From: Desulfosporosinus orientis DSM 765
GTDB lineage: Bacteria > Bacillota > Desulfitobacteriia > Desulfitobacteriales > Desulfitobacteriaceae
Length of the DNA stretch: 64,000 bases
Reading direction: 5' to 3'
NCBI RefSeq assembly: GCF_000235605.1
Contig: NC_016584.1
Span: 3,640,001-3,704,000 of the forward strand
The position numbers and the translations under genes were made by a program. Below, in pieces: positions 52,660 to 61,627 of this stretch; positions within the stretch are counted from its first letter, which is position 1; each line of letters starts with the position of its first letter. Under the pieces are notes generated by a model. It saw only the letters and a program-made list of their open reading frames with translations. It did not search any database and had not been told where the DNA came from.

Positions 52660-53274
52660 TTATGTATGAATCGTCAGCTGCTTATGTAGAAATATATCCC
52701 ACAAATTTATCAGCTGGTTTAAAGTTTGATCCTCACTCCCTGAATTATCGATAACAACATCCGCTCTCAAGCGTTTTTCATCTAAGGATTCCTGGGCAGC
52801 CAGGCGGGCCTCAACCTCTTCACGGCTAAGCTTGTCCCGGACAAGAACACGAGATATTTGCACATCCCGCGGTACCCAAACTACCCATACTTCATCAACA
52901 AACTTGTCAAAACCCGCTTCAAAAAGTAAAGGTACATCCCAAATACAAACTTCTGCACCGGCCTCGTTAAGAGCATTTTGTTCTTCTTTCATAGATTCAA
53001 TCACACGTGGGTGTACGATACGCTCTAAACGCTTTCGTGCATCATCATCTTTAAAGACCTGTTTCCCTAATTTCGAACGATCAATGTGTCCGTCATGCTC
53101 TAAAATATCTAAGCCGAACTCTTCAGCAAGCTTGGATATGGTCACAGGATCTAACTGCAGCAAGCGATGCACTGTTTTATCGGCGTCCAGAACTGGGACC
53201 CCCTGCTTAACAAACCAGCGAGCCACCGTGGATTTTCCGCTTCCGATTCCGCCAGTCAAGCCAATATTTAACAT
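52660..53274 (-). CDS. coaE: dephospho-CoA kinase
   Basis: The 204-aa enzyme performs the last step of CoA synthesis. Walker A GLTGGIGSGKSTVARWF, then DADKTVHRLL, LERIVHPRV and DVPLLFEAGFD are typical. The ATG at 53274 is preceded by GAGGTGA and starts 11 bp after ytaF. Confidence 0.95.
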   Translation of the reverse strand: MLNIGLTGGIGSGKSTVARWFVKQGVPVLDADKTVHRLLQLDPVTISKLAEEFGLDILEHDGHIDRSKLGKQVFKDDDARKRLERIVHPRVIESMKEEQNALNEAGAEVCIWDVPLLFEAGFDKFVDEVWVVWVPRDVQISRVLVRDKLSREEVEARLAAQESLDEKRLRADVVIDNSGSEDQTLNQLINLWDIFLHKQLTIHT

Positions 53275-53284
53275 CCTTATCACC

Positions 53285-53944
53285 TCAGATCAATTTTCCC
53301 AATCCAATCAATACTAACACGGCTCCAGGTAAGTACTCTGCTTTATCAATCCAATTGGCCGGTATCTTACCAGCCATTTGCTGGCCCAAACGCAGCATGA
53401 TAATTTGGGTCAAAGCAACAATGCCAATAACGGATAAAGTCATCCCAGCCATGGCAGCCCCTATGCCGCCGGCAAAAGCATCCACAGCAAGAGCGCATCC
53501 TAATAAGATACTTTCTTTCAGGCTGATAACCCCTGAACCATCCACATCAGCAATATCCGGGGTCTTAAGCACCTGAATGACTAAACCAAAAAAACGTAAT
53601 TGAAAGCGGAATACAGGCTCTAAGACCAGATTGGGTGGCGCTGCTGCCATGGCCGGTACTGCTTCCGGCAAAGATTTCTCATTGCGGTTCCAGAGAACTT
53701 TCCCTAATTGAAATAGCCCCAAGGCAAGCAATATTGAAGCCCCCAAAATGCGTGCAGGAATCAACTTTAACCATATTGTCACCCATCCTCCGAAGAGCAT
53801 AGATATCCCCATTGCTAAGACTGTACACATCGAAATAGCAATCAGTGAATTAATAGGTATACGTATGCGCCGTAACCCATACGCCAATCCCACACCAAAA
53901 CCATCCAAACTTAAAGCGACTGCCATAAGTATCGCTACTCCCAT
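53285..53944 (-). CDS. ytaF: YtaF family membrane protein (MntP-like, sporulation-linked)
   Basis: The 219-aa protein has about six membrane helices in two halves, each with a conserved Asp-containing motif (ALSLDGFGVGLAYGLR and ALAVDAFAGGIGAAM). The DPDxSGxI-like DVDGSGVISLKE lies between them. The family is found with coaE in spore-formers. GGAGGG lies 9 nt before the ATG. Confidence 0.9.
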   Translation of the reverse strand: MGVAILMAVALSLDGFGVGLAYGLRRIRIPINSLIAISMCTVLAMGISMLFGGWVTIWLKLIPARILGASILLALGLFQLGKVLWNRNEKSLPEAVPAMAAAPPNLVLEPVFRFQLRFFGLVIQVLKTPDIADVDGSGVISLKESILLGCALAVDAFAGGIGAAMAGMTLSVIGIVALTQIIMLRLGQQMAGKIPANWIDKAEYLPGAVLVLIGLGKLI

Positions 53945-54008
53945 AATATGTATCCCTCCATCTTGCGACTTCAGGATAATATATGGGTTTCATCCCTAAT
54001 TGGTGAAA

Positions 54009-55850
54009 TCAATCATTTCCAGCAATCCATTCTTCTAAAGCCAGGTCTCGTCGTTTCTTAATCTCTTCACACTCTTCATGAAGCTTCATTGCCAGTTCAT
54101 AATTAGTATTGACCTGAGAAAGCTCAGCCTCCAGAGCCTCAAGGGCATTTTCCAATTCCTCAATCTCTGCTTCCAGCTGTTTCATCCTTTTCTTTTCCCG
54201 AGCCAATTGCCGGCTTTCCTGCTGATCAGAACTGCTTTGCTTAACAGTTTGCTCTAAAGGAGAAACGCTCATTTCTTCTTGCTGCTTATATTCCTTAAAC
54301 CCAGTGTAATCTCCTTCGAAGAGCAGCAAACCCTCAGGGGTTAACTCAGCAATCTTAGTGACAACTTTATCTAGAAAATAGCGGTCATGAGAAACCGCCA
54401 GCACAGTTCCGTCATATTCCTGCAAAGCTTCTTCCAAGAGTCCGCGAGTTTCGGCATCTAAGTGGTTGGTAGGCTCATCCAGGAGGAGCAAATTTCCTTG
54501 TTCCAGAAAAAGCTTACATAAAGCTAAACGACTTTTTTCTCCCCCGCTTAAAACAGAAATCTGTTTAAAAACCTCCTCTTTTCTAAACCCATAACGGGCT
54601 AAGAGATTGCGGATTTCCGGGTCCTTCAACTTAGAAACATTGCGAATTTCATCCATCACGGTTCCCGAAGTACCTAAGTCCTCATGTTCCTGGGAATAAT
54701 AAGCAATTTTCACATTAGCTCCTAAGCGAATCCTCCCCTGATAAGGAGCCTGTTCTAGAATTGCTTTAAGGAGAGTTGTTTTTCCGATTCCATTTTTGCC
54801 CAATAGAGCAACTCTATCTCCCCGTCTCAAATCTAATTGAACATTGGCAAAAAGAGTTCGCGTGCCAAAACTTATAGCCAGATCCTCAAGTGCCAGGACT
54901 CGGTTCCCGCTTCGTCCTCCGCTTCCCATGGAAATAGACATTCCCCGGTCTGCCTTGCTCACCTGAATGGGTTTCAGCTTCTGAAGCTGGCTTTCCCGTC
55001 CCCGGGCTTGCTTAGAATTAACGCCTGCCTTATTCCTGCGTACATACTCCTCAAGTTTTGCTATTTTTTTAGCTAACCGCTCAGCTTCCCGAGCGGTAGT
55101 TTTAGCTTCAATAGCCCTTAGCAACTCGTATTCAGAATAATTTCCGGTATACCCTTTTATCTCACCATTTTCTAAACAGAAAACTCGGGATACCGTACGA
55201 TCCAAGAAATACCGGTCATGAGAAACAATTAACAGCGCACCGGAATAATCGCGCAAGTAACCTTCAAGCCATTCAATGGCGGCAATATCCAAATGATTGG
55301 TTGGTTCATCCAAAATTAACAGTTCAGGTCCTCGGAGCAAAAGCTTACACAAAGCCAAGCGAGTCTTTTGGCCTCCGCTCAGTCTGGCAACCTGGCTGTT
55401 CATCTCCCCTTCAAGTCCTAAACCTGCCAGAATTCTCCGTACTAAAGCTTCTAAGGCATACCCGCCCTGGCGTTCAAAAGCTTCGGTCAAAGCCGCGTAT
55501 TGCTCCATCACCTTATCACCGGTCGCGGAGGCCATTTTACCTTCCAGCTCACGCAGTTGTTCCTGCATTTGCAATAAATCAGCCCGTTCCTGAATGACAC
55601 ACTCAAAAACATTCCCTTCATCCTCGACAATGGGAGTTTGGGGCAGATAGCCACAGGTACCAAAAATTTGAGCCTCTCCGCTTTCCAGACGCACATCACC
55701 TAAACAAGCTCTAAGCAAGGTTGTTTTACCCGCTCCATTGGGACCCACTAAGGCAGCTTTTTCTCCCTTTTCCAACGCCAAACTAACTTGCCGAAAAAGA
55801 GGTTCACCGGATATATCAACGCCGCAATTTCGGCAAACTAAAATACTCAT
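54009..55850 (-). CDS. ABC-F family ATPase (Uup/YdiF-like)
   Basis: The 613-aa protein has two ABC domains: GPNGAGKTT, LSGGQKTRLALC, LILDEPTNHLD; then GKNGIGKTT, LSGGEKSRLALC, LLLDEPTNHLD. A charged linker and a C-terminal coiled coil (~535-610) are present. It resembles the housekeeping ABC-F group that acts on ribosomes rather than the resistance type at 8-10 kb. No attenuator is seen before it. Confidence 0.9.
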   Translation of the reverse strand: MSILVCRNCGVDISGEPLFRQVSLALEKGEKAALVGPNGAGKTTLLRACLGDVRLESGEAQIFGTCGYLPQTPIVEDEGNVFECVIQERADLLQMQEQLRELEGKMASATGDKVMEQYAALTEAFERQGGYALEALVRRILAGLGLEGEMNSQVARLSGGQKTRLALCKLLLRGPELLILDEPTNHLDIAAIEWLEGYLRDYSGALLIVSHDRYFLDRTVSRVFCLENGEIKGYTGNYSEYELLRAIEAKTTAREAERLAKKIAKLEEYVRRNKAGVNSKQARGRESQLQKLKPIQVSKADRGMSISMGSGGRSGNRVLALEDLAISFGTRTLFANVQLDLRRGDRVALLGKNGIGKTTLLKAILEQAPYQGRIRLGANVKIAYYSQEHEDLGTSGTVMDEIRNVSKLKDPEIRNLLARYGFRKEEVFKQISVLSGGEKSRLALCKLFLEQGNLLLLDEPTNHLDAETRGLLEEALQEYDGTVLAVSHDRYFLDKVVTKIAELTPEGLLLFEGDYTGFKEYKQQEEMSVSPLEQTVKQSSSDQQESRQLAREKKRMKQLEAEIEELENALEALEAELSQVNTNYELAMKLHEECEEIKKRRDLALEEWIAGND

Positions 55851-55947
55851 TTATTTTTGCACCCTTTAACTCTATTGTTATAGCCAATTTTCTCCGAGAT
55901 TACTATATCATACACTCTCTTTTCTAACAAACCGATAAAACTAAATA

Positions 55948-56344
55948 CTAACTGTCTCGTGACTTTAATAAAAAGACCTCAAGCAATACACCAAATCCAA
56001 TACCTATTGTATAAGCCACTAAATCACTCCATAAAAACCCATAGCCAAGTACCAGCCCTCCCAAGTCTTGTTTTCCTCAATCCGTCAAGCCATGGGGCAT
56101 GATACATTTGACTGAATTCAATGGAAAAGGAAAATAAGACAGCCCCTAAAGCCACCCATCGTATTTTACTTCTACGCAGCAGGAAGGCAGTCATAAAATA
56201 AACCATTAAAGCCCACAAAGCATCTCCTAAATAGAGATTAAGCCAGTCCGGCAAATATAGGGCAAAGCGCCGGGCACTTAATCCTAACAGCATCACTGTT
56301 ATAATTATAAGCAGGTACTTTAAGGGATTTCTCTTAACGATCAT
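55948..56344 (-). pseudogene. DUF2809 membrane protein gene broken by a +1 frameshift
   Basis: The uninterrupted frame gives 106 aa (to 56024) with membrane helices (YLLIIITVMLLGLSARRF, GDALWALMVYFM, FSFSIEFSQMYH), typical of DUF2809. At 56060-56062 an extra G on the minus strand (CTTGGGAGGG) shifts the frame. Dropping one G restores LGGLVLGYGFLWSDLVAY and a further ~25 residues to a stop at 55948. This is the expected C-terminus of the family. A real mutation or a sequencing error at the G-run are both possible. Confidence 0.75.
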
Positions 56345-56839
56345 CTACCTTTTCCCTAAATAATAATAAACCAGGTCACAAGATGGAGGCTGCTTCTTCA
56401 GCTGCCTTAGCATGGTAACGATTTGCCCTCTATGGAAAGAGGAATGATTGATTACGTGGAGCATTTGCTTCCACAGCTCTAAAGAGTAAGGGTTTCCATG
56501 AATATTTTTATAGCTAATGATTTCCTGCAGTTCTTCTTCTGCCAGTGATTCTAAAAAGCCCCTCATCTGACTTTGAAAGTTATACCAATGTTCCGCCAGT
56601 GTCGAGTAGTCAGGAAAATCCTCTGCCTTTAAGAGGGTTCGGCCTTGCTCACCCCGCCAGCGGGACAGCCATAACTCTTCTGCACCAACAATATGAACAA
56701 GAGTATCACGCATAGACCCGAAACTGCTCCCTAAGTTCCTGCTGAATTCTTCATGCTCCAAGGAGCTCATTGCTTCAAAGAGCTTATGGTTTGCCCAGTC
56801 GTTATACCCATACAATTCCATGATTTGTTGTTTATTCAT
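56345..56839 (-). CDS. DinB family protein
   Basis: The 164-aa four-helix protein has the three-His metal pattern: MRDTLVHIVGAEELWLSRW (first His) and HVINHSSFHRGQIVTMLRQL (second and third). DinB-like proteins include thiol transferases. The start overlaps the DUF2238 stop (ATGA). Confidence 0.87.
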   Translation of the reverse strand: MNKQQIMELYGYNDWANHKLFEAMSSLEHEEFSRNLGSSFGSMRDTLVHIVGAEELWLSRWRGEQGRTLLKAEDFPDYSTLAEHWYNFQSQMRGFLESLAEEELQEIISYKNIHGNPYSLELWKQMLHVINHSSFHRGQIVTMLRQLKKQPPSCDLVYYYLGKR

Positions 56840-57492
56840 GGCTGATCCTCCTCTTTCCTTATCATTTCTTGGTTCCTCATGAATTTATCATGAATATTGC
56901 TCAAAAAAATTAATGACAGAATCGCTCCCCACAGAGCCATAAACATATCCCACTGAGTATCCCAAACGTCCCCCTGGGTGCCTAAAAATGCCTCTGCTGC
57001 AGTACCTGTCAATTCAGCAACACCCCATTCAATCAATTCATATAAAGCACTAATGGCCAAACAGACGCTGATCACTATGGCTGATAGCCATTTTCCCCGC
57101 GGCAGCTCCAATTTTCGCAAGAGTATTTCCCTGACAATTACAGCAGGAATGAACCCCTGGGCAAAATGTCCCAAGCGGTCGTAATAATTTCGCTCTAGGT
57201 GCAGCGTATCTTTTAACCAAGTAAAAAGCGGCATTTCTGCATAAGTGTAATGCCCGCCGATCATTAAAATGACCGCGTGAATTAAAACAAGACCATACAC
57301 TAAATTAGTCAACCTAAAGCGATGAAATGTCATAACAATAACTATCAACCCGATTAAAGCAGGAAGAACCTCCAAAAACCAAGTAAATAAATCTTTGGGA
57401 TTAATCAATGACCAAACTAAAACCAGGAAAAAAGCCAGCAATAAACCCAGATGCAAAGGTTCAATCTTGTGAAACTCCGGCCTTTTGTTCAC
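56836..57492 (-). CDS. DUF2238 (YjdF-like) membrane protein
   Basis: The 218-aa protein has six or so membrane helices. The family core reads MIGGHYTYAEMPLF, RNYYDRLGHFAQGFIPAVIVREIL and LYELIEWGVAEL. GTQGDVWDTQWDMFMAL is the C-terminal signature. Function unknown. First in a small unit with DinB and DUF2809 genes. Confidence 0.88.
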   Translation of the reverse strand: MNKRPEFHKIEPLHLGLLLAFFLVLVWSLINPKDLFTWFLEVLPALIGLIVIVMTFHRFRLTNLVYGLVLIHAVILMIGGHYTYAEMPLFTWLKDTLHLERNYYDRLGHFAQGFIPAVIVREILLRKLELPRGKWLSAIVISVCLAISALYELIEWGVAELTGTAAEAFLGTQGDVWDTQWDMFMALWGAILSLIFLSNIHDKFMRNQEMIRKEEDQP

Positions 57493-57515
57493 TCTAACCC
57501 CTCCGAAACTGAAAT

Positions 57516-58349
57516 TTAATGAGGCTTGAAATCTCCCCTTGGTCCTTTCCAGCGGAATTTATGAAGGGTTCTCTTGCCAATCTGGATAGCTTCTTGAGGA
57601 CATTGATTAATACAGCGCATGCACATGTAACAACGGTCAGCAAAGCTGATTTTGCCATTGATTATGGAAATGTTTTTTGCCGGACACTGTTTAACACACT
57701 GCAGGCAATGAACACATTGATCATTTGCCTGAAAATTAGGTTTGATCTTCTTTTCGGCAAAGCCATATCCAAAATCCCAAATCCCTTGGAAGAGGGCGTT
57801 TAATACCGGTAATCCTTTAGAAACCTTTCCTCTCAATGAGTCAACCCTTTTTCCTTGCTTAATGGAGTTAACAGCAGCTGCTATTTTTTGAGCAAACTCG
57901 TTGATTTCCTCCATAGTTTCATAGTTCTTGTGCAAAGCTTTTTGTACATACTTAGATTCTTTGCTCATAAAAGGCAAGGCATCGGATCCGGGCATTCCCA
58001 CCTGCAAATAATCAATAGGAACGTATCCTTTACCGCTTAAACCCTCACAGACATCTGCGATTGCCTGACCTGTAAACATGGCTTTGGTACAAAAGACAAA
58101 CAACCCTTTTTGCCTTACCTTAGGCAAAGTATCAAGATATTGTTTAAAAAATTGAGGAGGCGCCCCCGCATAAATGGGAAAACCAATGATCAATAAATCA
58201 AAATCCTGGGTTTGTTCCGGTTTCAAATGTTCAATGGAAGCTAGGTGAGCATCAACAGAAAGACTTGCCAATTTTCTTTGCAAATATCCGGCAACATACT
58301 CCGTATTACCTGTTCCGCTAAAGTATAGAATGAGAGAGCTCATATCCAT
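57516..58349 (-). CDS. EFR1-type flavodoxin-ferredoxin fusion
   Basis: The 277-aa protein starts with a flavodoxin domain (LILYFSGTGNTEYVAGYLQ; FPIYAGAPPQFFKQYL; FCTKAMFTGQA). It ends with a 2x[4Fe-4S] ferredoxin (CVHCLQCVKQCP and CYMCMRCINQCP). It should carry electrons between FMN and Fe-S centres in the cytoplasm. ATG overlaps the previous stop (TAATG), with GGGAGGGG 8 nt upstream, so it is co-translated with the pentapeptide gene. Confidence 0.92.
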   Translation of the reverse strand: MDMSSLILYFSGTGNTEYVAGYLQRKLASLSVDAHLASIEHLKPEQTQDFDLLIIGFPIYAGAPPQFFKQYLDTLPKVRQKGLFVFCTKAMFTGQAIADVCEGLSGKGYVPIDYLQVGMPGSDALPFMSKESKYVQKALHKNYETMEEINEFAQKIAAAVNSIKQGKRVDSLRGKVSKGLPVLNALFQGIWDFGYGFAEKKIKPNFQANDQCVHCLQCVKQCPAKNISIINGKISFADRCYMCMRCINQCPQEAIQIGKRTLHKFRWKGPRGDFKPH

Positions 58350-59194
58350 TAATCACACCCCTCCCAGAAAGCTGGACGAGAAAGGGCTAAGGGCAATTTG
58401 GTGCTTTTATCCCCTCTGGCAGCGTTAATCTGCCCTTGGGTAAGAAAAAGGCTCTGGGAAAGATCAGCTCCCCGCAGATCGGTATCCCGGAAATCTGCAC
58501 CGATCAAGTCTGCACCCCAAAGGTCAGTTCCCCTTAAATCCGCAGCAATGAGACAGGCACCTCTTAAGTTTGCTCCCCTGAGATCATAGGTTCTGAGATC
58601 AGCAGCCATAAGATCCGCTCCACGCTTAAAGTTCTTTTGCCGCCTCTGAGAGGTTTGCTGCTTACTGCGTACGGCCTTTCGCACAAGTTCGCTGGTTTTT
58701 AATAAGACGGTATTAACCTCTGCTCTCAGTAAAGGGACATCCAACTCCAGGAGAGACTCAGGCCTGAGAAGGGTAAGGCGGTCTATCTTTTCCTGCATGT
58801 TATAAAGCTCGGTATGGATTGAGCGAGCCGGTTCCAAGGTCAGCCCTTCGGTAAGATACCAGAGCATTTCATGAAGCTGCCACATGATTAGGAAAACTTC
58901 AAACATTTCCCGGGCCAATTCCGGAGCTTTCCTCCAATCCTGCCCCCCGTAGATTTGGGCAACCTTTTGTCCGGCACCTATACAGTCATAAGCAAGGCAG
59001 CCCTTAAAGCCCTGCTCCCGAAGATCAGCGTGTATACGGCAGCGAAAGTCTGTTTGCAGGTGATGGCAAGGCTTGCCGGCTTCTTTATCCTTTGGGAAAC
59101 CTTCCGAAGCCGCAAAATACAGGGCAGTGCAGCACAGTCCAAAACACTTATTACAGTCAGCCCGCAGGTGGCTGCGGCTTATATCTATTTGCAT
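58349..59194 (-). CDS. Cys-rich pentapeptide-repeat protein
   Basis: The 281-aa protein has a Cys-rich N-terminus ([14 protein letters not shown], then C residues at ~43, 52, 66 and 71) that could hold an Fe-S or zinc site. A helical middle follows. Residues ~195-250 form a short right-handed beta-helix of pentapeptide repeats ([20 protein letters not shown]). Coupled to an EFR1 gene downstream, it may be an electron partner. Function unknown. Confidence 0.85.
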   Translation of the reverse strand: MQIDISRSHLRADCNKCFGLCCTALYFAASEGFPKDKEAGKPCHHLQTDFRCRIHADLREQGFKGCLAYDCIGAGQKVAQIYGGQDWRKAPELAREMFEVFLIMWQLHEMLWYLTEGLTLEPARSIHTELYNMQEKIDRLTLLRPESLLELDVPLLRAEVNTVLLKTSELVRKAVRSKQQTSQRRQKNFKRGADLMAADLRTYDLRGANLRGACLIAADLRGTDLWGADLIGADFRDTDLRGADLSQSLFLTQGQINAARGDKSTKLPLALSRPAFWEGCD

Positions 59195-59280
59195 ATCTTA
59201 ACATCCTTCAACCCTAGAAAATCCTATGGCTTTTACGTTATTGAAGCCACAGACTGAAAGCTCCCTTAGTTCATGAGTAA

Positions 59281-59997
59281 TTAAAAACAAGGAAAACGAA
59301 AATGTCCTGTTATCGAAGAAGGCCAACTCAAGAGCTGATCACTCTCACTGGCAACAGGCCCTGAATTATGCAGCAAATATGGTACCCCATCCGGCCGCCG
59401 TTTATCAGAAATTATGGCGATATGCTCATGGGGAAAATCAAAGGTCACAATATCCCCTGCCTGCCATAAATAAAGATTATCCTTATCACTGGGTATTATT
59501 TCCTTAGTAAGCTCTAAACCATGCCTGCGAAAGAAAACGATAAGATTTGAAACTCGCCGGAAATCAATATTCGGATCAGGTTTGCCGTTTACCCGTGGGT
59601 ACAGTGCCAAATTATTACGTATGTCCTCATCAACCATGGCCTTCAAGTCGTATCCCGCATCGCGGAAGGCTCTCCACACAACATCAGTACATACTCCCTC
59701 AGTATCCGGGGGAAATCCCCCCTGATAATAAGCGCTGTGGTAGTGAGGCTTTCGTTTGACTTCTTCCTTCGCTCCGGCTGTGATATCCCTTAAATCATCC
59801 AAACCATCCCCGTCCTTATCCAGAGGACAATGGATTTCTGCAATGGAAACAGAATGAACAAAGGGCAGCTTATCAGAAAAAAAAGAGGGAATAAAACCTG
59901 TCTTAATTACAACCATCACCAGTGCAGCTATGCCTAAGAAAACAATACTAAGAACAGCAAATTTCTTAATAAGAATTTTTACGCTTCTATTATGCAT
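59281..59997 (-). CDS. DUF1287 family exported protein
   Basis: The 238-aa protein has an N-terminal membrane/signal segment (~9-32), followed by the DUF1287 pattern: TEGVCTDVVWRAFRDAGYDLKAMV, DPNIDFRRVSNLIVFF, WQAGDIVTFDFPHEHIAIISD and LLHNSG. The family has an NlpC/CHAP-like papain fold; Cys and His are in CTDVVWR and HEHIAII. The ATG overlaps the preceding small frame by 8 bp. Confidence 0.88.
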   Translation of the reverse strand: MHNRSVKILIKKFAVLSIVFLGIAALVMVVIKTGFIPSFFSDKLPFVHSVSIAEIHCPLDKDGDGLDDLRDITAGAKEEVKRKPHYHSAYYQGGFPPDTEGVCTDVVWRAFRDAGYDLKAMVDEDIRNNLALYPRVNGKPDPNIDFRRVSNLIVFFRRHGLELTKEIIPSDKDNLYLWQAGDIVTFDFPHEHIAIISDKRRPDGVPYLLHNSGPVASESDQLLSWPSSITGHFRFPCF

Positions 59998-60121
59998 TAA
60001 CTGTCAAAGCCCCATTAAACACTGTTACGGCCTGGCCTCTGAGAATTGTTCGATCCCCCTCAACCTTAACTTTCACAATACCTCCTCGAGGAGATGCCTG
60101 AAAAATTTTAACATTTGCCAT
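59990..60121 (-). pseudogene. PhzF-like C-terminal remnant, 43 aa
   Basis: The frame starts MANVKIFQASPRGGIVKVKV and ends ILRGQAVTVFNGALTVNA. This matches the last strands of PhzF-family isomerases (QASxRGG, GxAVTVxxGxL). The catalytic N-terminal domain is absent. A proper ribosome site (GAGGAGA, 8 nt before the ATG) precedes it, so it may still be translated and coupled to DUF1287. Remnant or a shortened gene cannot be told apart. Confidence 0.5.
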
Positions 60122-60246
60122 TATCCTTTTCTCCTCTATGACAGCTGCTTCCTTCGATGACAATCCTAAGCTAGATCCGCTGCTTTATAAATTTTACCCA
60201 TTCCATTTTATATCAAATCTGTCCTCCGGCAAAGATGACTTTTAGC

Positions 60247-61068
60247 CTACTTCTGACACTTTGAGCAATATACTGTCGTTCGTCCGGCCAGGCGAACCTG
60301 TTCTAAGGTTTGCCCGCAAATTTTGCAGGGTTCCCCTCCACGTCCATAAACTTGCAAAGCTTGTTCAAAGGAACCTTTTTCCCCGTTAGCATCCCGGTAA
60401 TCTCGGAAGGATGTTCCCTGGGCATCGATTCCTGCTTGGAGAACCTCTCTGATAGCTTGATGAAGTTTGGCTAATTCCTCTTCAGACAAGGTATCCACCC
60501 GGCGCAGAGGAGATATTCCTGCTCGAAAAAGAGCTTCATCAGCGTAGATATTGCCTAATCCCGCCAGAACATGTTGATCTAAAAGCGCGGCTTTCACCGG
60601 AAGTTTTTTCCTACTCAAACGCTCTTTTAAAACTTCCGGCGTAAATTCCTGTTCTAAAGGCTCTGGTCCTAGTTTGCATAAAGCAGACCCACTCACGCAC
60701 AGGGGGGTAGGTATGGCTTGAATCCGTCCGAATTTCCGAACATCCGAGAAATGCACTTCCCCTTGATCCAATCGAAAAACAACATGAGTATGCTTCTCCG
60801 GTTCTTTTTTCTCCGAATAATAATTTAAACGGCCGGTCATTCGCATATGAGCAATTAACGTAATATCCTCCTCTAAGCGAATTAAAAGATATTTGCCCCG
60901 GCGATCGATAGTTTTAATTTTACGGCCGGCAACTAAAACCTCAAAGGGCTGACCTTCCCAGCCAGAGACTGCCTTAGGCCATATCAGTTCAACTTCGTTA
61001 ATAACTAACCCCGCAACATGCCCGGCCAGGGTTCTTCGAATGGTTTCCACCTCAGGAAGTTCCGGCAT
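60247..61068 (-). CDS. mutM: formamidopyrimidine-DNA glycosylase
   Basis: The 273-aa enzyme excises oxidised guanine. It begins (M)PELPEVETIRRTL, with the N-terminal Pro as catalytic base. It shows LIAHMRMTGRL, HLDxGNIYADEALF-like VLAGLGNIYADEALFRAGISP and a C-terminal zinc finger CKICGQTLEQVRLAGRTTVYC. It belongs to the polA-mutM pair usual in Firmicutes; only the flxA-like gene intervenes. Confidence 0.96.
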   Translation of the reverse strand: MPELPEVETIRRTLAGHVAGLVINEVELIWPKAVSGWEGQPFEVLVAGRKIKTIDRRGKYLLIRLEEDITLIAHMRMTGRLNYYSEKKEPEKHTHVVFRLDQGEVHFSDVRKFGRIQAIPTPLCVSGSALCKLGPEPLEQEFTPEVLKERLSRKKLPVKAALLDQHVLAGLGNIYADEALFRAGISPLRRVDTLSEEELAKLHQAIREVLQAGIDAQGTSFRDYRDANGEKGSFEQALQVYGRGGEPCKICGQTLEQVRLAGRTTVYCSKCQK

Positions 61069-61107
61069 ATGTTTCCCTCATTTCTAGTGTAAAAAATCTA
61101 TTCTCAA

Positions 61108-61151
61108 ATTTTCAGCTGATTTTCAGTTAAGTTTCAGCCCTATTTCAGAAT
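61108..61151 (+). promoter_or_regulatory. four TTTCAG repeats at 11-bp period (OmpR/PhoB-type site)
   Basis: The CAG of each repeat lies at 61113, 61124, 61135 and 61146, exactly 11 bp apart. Units are ATTTTCAG, ATTTTCAG, AGTTTCAG, TATTTCAG. A TATA-rich -10 candidate (ATATTATAGT) follows from about 61156. Direct repeats with this period are how OmpR/PhoB-family response regulators bind. Confidence 0.7.
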
Positions 61152-61203
61152 CATATATTATAGTTACCATACATATTGAGATTTAAGAGGAGGATAGTCT
61201 TCA

Positions 61204-61527
61204 ATGAACATTTCTTCAGTATCGTCAGTGTCTTCAAGCTCAAATACATATTCTTCAGGAAGCAGCAGCGATGTACAGCAAATGTTAAACAAAATTAAAG
61301 ACCTGGAAAATCAAATAAAAACCGAGACTCAAAGCAAGGATGATGACAAGACCAAACAGCAGAAAATCCAGTTATTGCAGGCGCAGATACTGCAAATTCA
61401 GAACCAAATTCAAGCTAAACAGACTAACCAAACGAACAGCAGCCAGCAAGATACTAAGCCGGATAATGCTGCCGCCAATACAACCATTAATAGTCTAAGC
61501 TATAACATAATTGATATACAAGCTTAA
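61204..61527 (+). CDS. FlxA-like protein
   Basis: The 107-aa hydrophilic protein has a Ser-rich N-terminus (SSVSSVSSSSNTYSSGSSS), a helical middle (IKDLENQIKTETQSKDDDK ... LLQAQILQIQNQIQAKQ) and a Gln/Asn-rich tail, the FlxA-like pattern. No enzyme motif or signal peptide. GAGGAGG lies about 10 nt before the ATG. It is a single unit behind the phased repeats. Confidence 0.8.
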   Translation: MNISSVSSVSSSSNTYSSGSSSDVQQMLNKIKDLENQIKTETQSKDDDKTKQQKIQLLQAQILQIQNQIQAKQTNQTNSSQQDTKPDNAAANTTINSLSYNIIDIQA

Positions 61528-61570
61528 AACTTACTTAATCACTTACCAGGTAAATAATACCTTATTACAA

Positions 61571-61622
61571 AAAGCCCTCCCAAGACAGAAGCCTTACGAC
61601 TCTGACTTGAGAGGGTTCTTTG
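61571..61622. terminator. bidirectional terminator between flxA-like gene and polA
   Basis: AAAAGCCCTC and GAGGGTTCTTT form the base of a stem with an inner CAAGACAGA/TCTGACTTG pairing; A and T runs flank both sides. Serves both convergent genes. Confidence 0.7.
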
Positions 61623-61627
61623 TGTTG

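Noticed and set aside
61108-61151. CRISPR-like short repeats
   Set aside because: Units are 11 bp with no spacers; the period fits a response-regulator site instead.
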